Shown one piece after another: positions 22,195 through 26,518 of a DNA stretch of 26,518 bases. The DNA lies in contig UQVG01000002.1 in the NCBI GenBank assembly GCA_900544435.1, positions 1 to 26,518 of the forward strand, read 5' to 3'. The translations under genes were made by a program, and so were the position numbers. The first letter of the stretch is position 1, and every line of letters begins with the position of its first letter. A model generated the notes under the pieces. It ran no database searches. It saw only the letters and a program-made list of their open reading frames with translations, and was not told the origin of the DNA. The DNA comes from an uncultured Erysipelotrichaceae bacterium. Lineage in GTDB: Bacteria; Bacillota_I; Bacilli_A; Erysipelotrichales; Coprobacillaceae.

Positions 22195-23214
22195 CTATTT
22201 TTCAAGTTCATCTAAGTCCTCTTCTATTTCACTTTCTTTATCAAAATTGATTGTTTCATGTTTTAATGCTTCTCTTGTGAAATATTCTTCTTCAGGACTC
22301 TTGTGATAAATAAGTGTTTCTTCTGAATCGTTTAAAACGATTTCTACAGCTTCTTTTTCATCAATATATTCCATTGTCTTAAATGCATCTTTTACATCCT
22401 GTACAGGATAATAATCACTCAATCCTTGCTCTCTACATATTTCTGTTGCCCATACTTTTAAAACAACATCTGCATTTTTATATTTCTTATTCACGAATTC
22501 CAAATTGAAATGAAATTGCATGATTTTTTCCTGCATTTGAGATTCCCTTTTTTCATTTTCATAAACGACATTCAAACATTTTTCAGAATATCTATCTACA
22601 TCAAAATTTACCAAATCTTCTAAACTAATATATTTCTTGCCATCTACTCCAAGGATATTTACATTACCTTGTTGAAAGTCTTTTAGATATTCCATTTTTA
22701 AGAAATCATTTAATTCCATACCTGCTGTGAAAATGTACTTATTCCCTATCTTATTGATTTCATTACCATCTATCCATTCATCAAATAAGGTGTCAGGATA
22801 CTGCCAATCAACAGCATCAAATAAATGACTGGAAATTTCTTCCTGATAATTAGTAAGTACCAAGAAGTCCTTATGGCTATATCCATTGTCTTTTTCTGCT
22901 TCTTTTACGCTATCTGCCAATTCTTCAAGAGTGAATTCATTTTTATTATAGTGGTTAATCGCCTCTTGGATTTGTTTCTTATATTCCTCATATCCATATT
23001 CAGAAATATAACTGGTTTCATAGACATCACGATTATAGGCTTTAAAATTCTTATACCCATACCCTTGTTCCAAGTGTCCATCAAGAATGAAATCTATCTC
23101 TACTTTTTGTTCATCATTTCGTAATCGAATCTTTTCTCCTGCATCAGCTTCCTCACGATTTACTTCCATAGGAAATATTTCTTGTAATTGCTGTAATACT
23201 GTTTTTTCTAACAT
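22195..23214 (-). CDS. Hypothetical protein (339 aa) with acidic tail
   Basis: 339 residues, soluble. The N-terminal ~60 residues form a compact beta-rich unit (VEIDFILDGHLEQGYGYKNFKAY). The region DYYPVQDVKDAFKTMEYIDEKEAVEIV and the segment HLFDAVDWQYPDTLFDEWI resemble pieces seen in conjugative-element proteins of gut Bacillota, without a characterised member that I can name. Ends SEIEEDLDELEK, a clear tail. ATG with AGTAGGTGG upstream, in the same context as the primase start (AAAGAAAGTAGGTGGA), and preceded by a strong terminator hairpin. Confidence 0.7.
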   Translation of the reverse strand: MLEKTVLQQLQEIFPMEVNREEADAGEKIRLRNDEQKVEIDFILDGHLEQGYGYKNFKAYNRDVYETSYISEYGYEEYKKQIQEAINHYNKNEFTLEELADSVKEAEKDNGYSHKDFLVLTNYQEEISSHLFDAVDWQYPDTLFDEWIDGNEINKIGNKYIFTAGMELNDFLKMEYLKDFQQGNVNILGVDGKKYISLEDLVNFDVDRYSEKCLNVVYENEKRESQMQEKIMQFHFNLEFVNKKYKNADVVLKVWATEICREQGLSDYYPVQDVKDAFKTMEYIDEKEAVEIVLNDSEETLIYHKSPEEEYFTREALKHETINFDKESEIEEDLDELEK

Positions 23215-23246
23215 TTCTCCACCTACTTTCTTTTTTCCTTACTATG

Positions 23247-23281
23247 TAAAAAAAGAAATGCGACCAAGTAATCACATTTCT
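23247..23281 (-). terminator. Long-stem terminator between the 209-aa and 339-aa genes
   Basis: On the minus-strand RNA, AGAAAUGUGAUU pairs with GGUCGCAUUUCU over a 4-base loop: up to 12 pairs including three G-U (23281-23254), then seven U (23253-23247). The stem overlaps the last codons of the 209-residue gene (stop at 23274-23272). The sequence differs from the AGGAAGT palindromes but occupies the same position relative to stop codon and next start. Confidence 0.7.
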
Positions 23282-23901
23282 ATATCTTGTGTAAGTAAAA
23301 ATTCATAAATATCAAATGGTTGTTCATCTTCCCATGATACAAGTGATTTATAACGCTTTTTCTTATCTTCCACGAATGCTGAAACACTGTATCCATCAAT
23401 TTCATTATTATTCCAAACTTTATCGCCTTTTTCCAAAGGATATAATCCATGATCTGCAAAGAAAATTCTTCCATCTTTGTTACAAATCAACCAATCATAT
23501 CCAACCCTATTCATGTTATATAATTCTTGAATTGCTCCTTTTGATAACTTGTTTCCTTTATAAATACATTTTTCATGTTTCTTTGAATATTCATCAAAAT
23601 AGGATTCATTTGTATAATCATGCTCATGGAATGAATTTAACAAAAATGTCCAAAATAAATTTTTAACCTCGGATGGAAACATATCCATAGTTATCAGTTC
23701 ACTTTCTTTTTCAAAATGAGAGTATCTCCAAATTTTATTTTGTAAATCCAGTAAACATTCTTTTTCATCTTTTATATCTGCTTTTAAGTTTAGATTCTGT
23801 GCTTCTATTTCCGAGTATCTTTCCATTTGTTTTGATAAGACTCCCATTAACTGATTAAAATCCTCTTTCTTAAATTTCATCCAAACTCTATCTTTTCTCA
23901 T
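23272..23901 (-). CDS. Hypothetical protein (209 aa), coiled-coil N-terminus
   Basis: 209 residues. The first ~65 residues are a predicted coiled coil (LSKQMERYSEIEAQNLNLKA). The rest looks like a small alpha/beta domain (GYDWLICNKDGRIFFADHG, KVWNNNEIDGYSVSAFVED). The ATG at 23901 has AGAGGA upstream; an internal ATG eight codons in (MKFKKEDF) is possible but lacks a better site. Ends EFLLTQDIEM: only the last residues echo the acidic tail, so this is a marginal member. No family recognised. Confidence 0.65.
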   Translation of the reverse strand: MRKDRVWMKFKKEDFNQLMGVLSKQMERYSEIEAQNLNLKADIKDEKECLLDLQNKIWRYSHFEKESELITMDMFPSEVKNLFWTFLLNSFHEHDYTNESYFDEYSKKHEKCIYKGNKLSKGAIQELYNMNRVGYDWLICNKDGRIFFADHGLYPLEKGDKVWNNNEIDGYSVSAFVEDKKKRYKSLVSWEDEQPFDIYEFLLTQDIEM

Positions 23902-23926
23902 ATTCCTCTACTTTCTAAGATATGTT

Positions 23927-24745
23927 TTATATTTCCATATCCATTTCGTCTAAATCTTCTTCAATTTCTTCATATTCTACATCCATTTTCTGTTTCACTA
24001 TTGGATGCTCTTTTAAATATATTTCACGCTCTTTTTCGTGTTTTTCATACATTTGTTCTAGCATTTCTAAATCAGGCAATGTCGCCATATATTCAGGATT
24101 GTTGTATCCTAACTCATTGACAAGATAATCACATCTTTCCATAAGTTCTTGGATATATGTATAAAAGATAGGTGCTTTTCTTTTATCTTTTAGATCACGA
24201 TTGATATACCATGACACATTCTCAATCTTATCTTTTTGATATAAGATTCTACCTTGTAAATCCATCTTATCTTCATAAGGTAGAGTAAGAGTATAGAAAT
24301 ATCCATTCAAACCACTATACCAATGTTCTGAAAATATCATTTGACTACCATCATGTTGTTTCACTGGTTCTGTTAGCAAATATAGATTTTTTCTAACTCT
24401 TGGTTTGTTGTCATATTCAACAACAGGATAACTTTCTTTATCAGCTTTCATTCTGTCAAAAGAGTCTTTCCGTTTTTGATATGTATCCACAATCAGTTGT
24501 TTTGCTTCTTTCTCTGTTTTAAATTGATAAATGAACCCATTTTTATAAACACGATTGTTTGGTAAAAGCCCTATAAAGTTTTCTCCCTTATAATTCGGCT
24601 TTTGTACAGTCCATTCATAATGATAGCCAAGTGTATAACCATCAATGAATTGACTTTCTAAATCTTCCTTAGATATATAATAGACATCTTTGGGCTTTTC
24701 TAGTTCTTGTTCATCCAAAAAATCAAACAATCCCATTTGTTCCAT
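23927..24745 (-). CDS. Hypothetical protein (272 aa) with acidic tail
   Basis: 272 residues, soluble. The N-terminus MEQMGLFDFLDEQE is followed by a mixed alpha/beta body with many Tyr/Trp and Lys (HYEWTVQKPNYKGENFIGLL, SEHWYSGLNGYFYTLTLPYED). No family recognised. The C-terminus VEYEEIEEDLDEMDMEI is one of the longest copies of the shared tail. ATG with AGAAGGTGGAG upstream, directly after palindromic terminator copy 3, so its transcription probably depends on read-through or on a signal acting in the leader ahead of it. Confidence 0.7.
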   Translation of the reverse strand: MEQMGLFDFLDEQELEKPKDVYYISKEDLESQFIDGYTLGYHYEWTVQKPNYKGENFIGLLPNNRVYKNGFIYQFKTEKEAKQLIVDTYQKRKDSFDRMKADKESYPVVEYDNKPRVRKNLYLLTEPVKQHDGSQMIFSEHWYSGLNGYFYTLTLPYEDKMDLQGRILYQKDKIENVSWYINRDLKDKRKAPIFYTYIQELMERCDYLVNELGYNNPEYMATLPDLEMLEQMYEKHEKEREIYLKEHPIVKQKMDVEYEEIEEDLDEMDMEI

Positions 24746-24762
24746 TTACTCCACCTTCTTTC

Positions 24763-24789
24763 AAAAAAAGGAAGTGACTTCCTTTTTTT
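24763..24789 (-). terminator. Near-identical palindromic terminator, copy 3
   Basis: A perfect 27-base palindrome around one central base (core AGGAAGTGACTTCCT, flanked by seven A and seven T), so it can terminate on either strand. Unlike copies 1 and 2 it does not overlap a stop codon; it closes the untranslated stretch 24790-24932 and sits 18 bases ahead of the start of the 272-residue gene. Confidence 0.7.
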
Positions 24790-24932
24790 ATTTTTAGTAT
24801 GTTTAGTACCTGTACAAAATTACAGGTTGTGAATCATCAGTCATATAGGCTTTAGACTCACATTTTCTTATCTTGAATTTTCTAAAAAACTCAAGAAGTT
24901 AGGACTTTGGTCTTCCCTTTTATATAGTTTTT
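24790..24932 (-). ncRNA. Untranslated hairpin-rich stretch: candidate structured leader or small RNA
   Basis: No open frame with a plausible start exists here. Read on the minus strand there are, in order: a stem UCUUGA/UCAAGA (24896-24891 with 24876-24871), a two-part stem joining CACA/TGTG (24859-24862 with 24828-24831) and GACT/AGTC (24855-24858 with 24839-24842), a perfect 7-bp stem ACCTGTA/TACAGGT (24808-24814 with 24821-24827), then the palindromic terminator. Serial stems ending in a terminator ahead of a gene fit a cis-acting leader or a small RNA. It matches no riboswitch class I recognise. Confidence 0.35.
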
Positions 24933-25901
24933 TTAAATTTCTATATCATCATGGTCGAAATCATCTTGTTCTATTTCATCAAAGTTTTTATCTGCTTTAA
25001 TCATGCTATGATAAGTATCCTCTGTAGCAAGTTTCAGTTCTGTTTCTATTGTATTGGAATAGGTATCAATGATTTCTTTGGATGAATATCCGTTATCGAA
25101 ACTTACAATCGTTTGTTCTTTGCCGTTTTCAGGGTCATAGATACGATACAATCCTTCAACTTTGCCATCTCCAATTTCAACAGAGAAATCAGCATACCCT
25201 TTTAACTCTCCAGTTTTATAGACTTCCAGTTGCACAATTTGAACATTATCTATTTTTGCATTCTCAAGTCTTTCTCCTGTTCTCCAATCATATCCTCTTT
25301 TTTCTGCTATTCTTCTAGCTGCCTGAACGGATGGATTATCGGAATGCCCTTGTGCTTTATCTAAAGTTCTTTCTATCAGCGTTTTGGGAATAATTTTCCC
25401 CTCTTTAACTAATGTATTATATTCTTTAATTGCTTCGCTTCTTTTTTTCGCATACTCCATTCGTTGTTTGTTGGCATCACTATAAAATTTTCTTGCTCCT
25501 CGTTGTGTTTTTAGTTGTCGATTAGAACGAAGTTTATCATCTAAAAAATCACTAATTGGAGAAGACAATCCTTTTTCTCCTAAAAACTCTTCCAAACTCT
25601 TTTTTATAGCTTCATATCTTACTTCAGGTATTTCTATTTCTCCAAATTGCATCTGTAACAAGACTGGTCTTAATTCCTTTTCTAAATACTCTGTATCAGG
25701 TACTAAATCCAAGAAATTACCAATGGTAAATACTTTAACAGTATCCATATCATCCACTAATGCGTAATTGGAATTAAAATCAGCCGATACGACAAAAGCT
25801 GAAATGTTTTCAGGTGTATCTTCAATACGACCAATAAACTCATTACTTACCACTCTAAATTCATTGCATTTATATACAGAGAGATAACTCTGATTTTTCA
25901 T
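24933..25901 (-). CDS. Hypothetical protein (322 aa), first gene after tandem attenuator-like hairpins
   Basis: 322 residues from the ATG at 25901 (MKNQSYLSVYKC), chosen because AAAGGTGG lies upstream; the longer frame runs into the terminator hairpins. No family recognised. Middle part is basic and helical (KLRSNRQLKTQRGARKFYSDANKQRMEYAKKRSEA), with ARRIAEKRGYDWRTGERL, which could bind nucleic acid; the N-terminal part alternates strands (NYALVDDMDTVKVFTIGN). Ends DEIEQDDFDHDDIEI, a longer, more Asp-rich version of the tail. As first gene of the run it is where transcription of the accessory block would begin. Confidence 0.7.
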   Translation of the reverse strand: MKNQSYLSVYKCNEFRVVSNEFIGRIEDTPENISAFVVSADFNSNYALVDDMDTVKVFTIGNFLDLVPDTEYLEKELRPVLLQMQFGEIEIPEVRYEAIKKSLEEFLGEKGLSSPISDFLDDKLRSNRQLKTQRGARKFYSDANKQRMEYAKKRSEAIKEYNTLVKEGKIIPKTLIERTLDKAQGHSDNPSVQAARRIAEKRGYDWRTGERLENAKIDNVQIVQLEVYKTGELKGYADFSVEIGDGKVEGLYRIYDPENGKEQTIVSFDNGYSSKEIIDTYSNTIETELKLATEDTYHSMIKADKNFDEIEQDDFDHDDIEI

Positions 25902-25924
25902 AGAGAAACCACCTTTCTTTGCAT

Positions 25925-25955
25925 AAAAGAAAAGAGCCACCATTTCTGATGACTC
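25925..25955 (-). terminator. Second of two tandem terminator/attenuator hairpins
   Basis: On the minus-strand RNA, GAGUCAUC pairs with GGUGGCUC (25955-25948 with 25941-25934; 8 pairs, two G-U) over a 6-base loop, followed by UUUUCUUUU. It lies 33 bases ahead of the ATG at 25901, so it is in the 5' leader of that gene. Confidence 0.6.
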
Positions 25956-25959
25956 CAAT

Positions 25960-25990
25960 AAAAAAAGCACCTACTATTTTTTGTAAGTAC
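25960..25990 (-). terminator. First of two tandem terminator/attenuator hairpins
   Basis: On the minus-strand RNA, GUACUUAC pairs with GUAGGUGC (25990-25983 with 25974-25967; 8 pairs, two G-U) over loop AAAAAAUA, followed by seven U. It either ends transcripts from the OGFr-like gene or, if the promoter at 26035-26062 is real, acts as an attenuator. Confidence 0.6.
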
Positions 25991-26034
25991 ATTTTGATTT
26001 ACTTTATAGTTTTCACACGAATTCTACTATACTC

Positions 26035-26062
26035 ATTTTAGCACTTTCTTTGTGAAATGAAA
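26035..26062 (-). promoter_or_regulatory. Possible promoter for the accessory operon
   Basis: On the minus strand TAAAAT (26040-26035) lies 16 bases after TTTCAT (26062-26057). The -10 is fair and the -35 is weak; other pairings such as TTCACA with TATAGT at 19 bases are possible. The 184-base gap 25902-26085 otherwise holds only the two hairpins and a 7-codon ATG frame at 26036-26013 (MSIVEFV) that could be a leader peptide. Confidence 0.35.
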
Positions 26063-26085
26063 ATGCAAAAATAAGGAAATTCAAC

Positions 26086-26518
26086 TTACTTTCTTATCTT
26101 TAGCTCCATCCATATTGATCGAGTTATTTTTGTAAAACAATCTACTTCACTTACTAACTCAATCAAAAAATCCAATAGCATTTCTGCATATGTTTCCAAC
26201 CCAAATAATCGCAAACTTTTAATAATCCTTGTCAATCGTAAGTGGTTGTGATTTTTTACAACTAACCATACCTTGCTTCTTTCCTCAAAAGAATTATTTT
26301 TTTCAATTTTGTTTTCTACTTCATTTAATCTTAATCCATAGAATTCTAACATTCTTTGAAAAGACATTATCATATTATACTGAATAATCTCATCCTGTTT
26401 CGCCATTTCTAATTCATACTCTTTTAGAGCAGGAGCGACAAATGGATGATGAAAACTCCTTTTATCTAATGGAAACATCCATTGTATGTAATTATGTGTT
26501 TCTTCTAGCCATTGGTTA
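26086..26518 (-). CDS. OGFr_N-like domain protein, 5' end outside the window
   Basis: The reading frame is open to the window edge, so the visible ATG at 26478 is internal. Reading from the edge gives NQWLEETHNYIQWMFPLD, then NHNHLRLTRIIKSLRLFGLETYAEMLLDFL. The sequences HxYIQWxFPL and NHxxLxRxIxSLxLxGL are hallmarks of the conserved domain of the opioid growth factor receptor family (OGFr_N), which also occurs in bacteria with no known function there. It ends MELKIRK with no acidic tail, and is followed by two terminator hairpins, so it is probably a separate unit: element cargo or a flanking gene. At least 143 residues are present. Confidence 0.75.
   Translation of the reverse strand, partial: NQWLEETHNYIQWMFPLDKRSFHHPFVAPALKEYELEMAKQDEIIQYNMIMSFQRMLEFYGLRLNEVENKIEKNNSFEERSKVWLVVKNHNHLRLTRIIKSLRLFGLETYAEMLLDFLIELVSEVDCFTKITRSIWMELKIRK

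Noticed and set aside
18799..24789. Three similar palindromes considered as a CRISPR array or transposon ends
   Set aside because: Copies are 1.7-4.3 kb apart with genes between them, have no regular spacers, no target duplications and no transposase; U-runs and positions fit terminators.

Overview
This window is the interior of a conjugative element (ICE or conjugative plasmid) from a low-GC, AT-rich member of the Bacillota. Evidence for this is the strong GGAGG/AGGTGG ribosome binding sites, U-run terminators, and a Gram-positive type IV secretion (T4SS) gene set laid out like the Tn1549/CTn group: VirD4, Maff2/VirB2-like pilin, TrbL/VirB6-like, PrgI/VirB3-like, VirB4, and a lysozyme+CHAP wall hydrolase. 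A gut Erysipelotrichia- or Clostridia-type host is plausible, but the sequence alone does not settle it. No relaxase, integrase, origin of transfer or att site was recognised, so the element very probably extends past the window. All convincing genes lie on the minus strand, so the transcript runs from high to low coordinates.

Right edge (26518-25900): the 3' part of an OGFr_N-like gene, then a possible promoter and two tandem terminator/attenuator hairpins. Accessory block (25901-18820): about eight mostly unrecognised cytoplasmic proteins. One has an LPD11-like domain and is split from a 50-codon upstream reading frame by a single in-frame TAA. A 143-nt untranslated, hairpin-rich stretch lies at 24790-24932. 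DNA processing and coupling (18778-12338): a large DnaG-like primase with CHC2 zinc finger and TOPRIM, a VirD4-adjacent protein (possible PcfB-like adaptor), and VirD4. Mating channel (12208-5687): pilin-like protein, TrbL-like, PrgI-like, VirB4, and the bifunctional peptidoglycan hydrolase. Envelope and accessory block (5673-1860): three single-pass membrane-anchored proteins, one with a DUF5011/Ig-like domain, interspersed with small cytoplasmic proteins. Left end (1855-1): a HAD nucleotidase with an extra C-terminal domain, then a class II Fic protein with its own extended -10 promoter and palindromic operator-like site, then the first codons of another gene.

The most striking signal is a short acidic amphipathic C-terminal tail, roughly [E/D]-I-E-E-D-L-D-E-[I/L/M]-[E/D]-[M/K]. 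It recurs, from clear to degenerate, at the ends of about thirteen otherwise unrelated proteins: Fic, the nucleotidase, the primase, the VirD4-adjacent protein, a 46-residue microprotein and most of the right-hand hypotheticals. None of the T4SS channel or membrane proteins has it. I propose it is a C-terminal signal, perhaps for delivery through the conjugative T4SS into the recipient, which would make these proteins a co-transferred effector set. That is inference. The shared tail and its distribution are seen directly. A second recurring pattern is near-identical palindromic terminators that sit on or beside stop codons, just ahead of a strong ribosome binding site.
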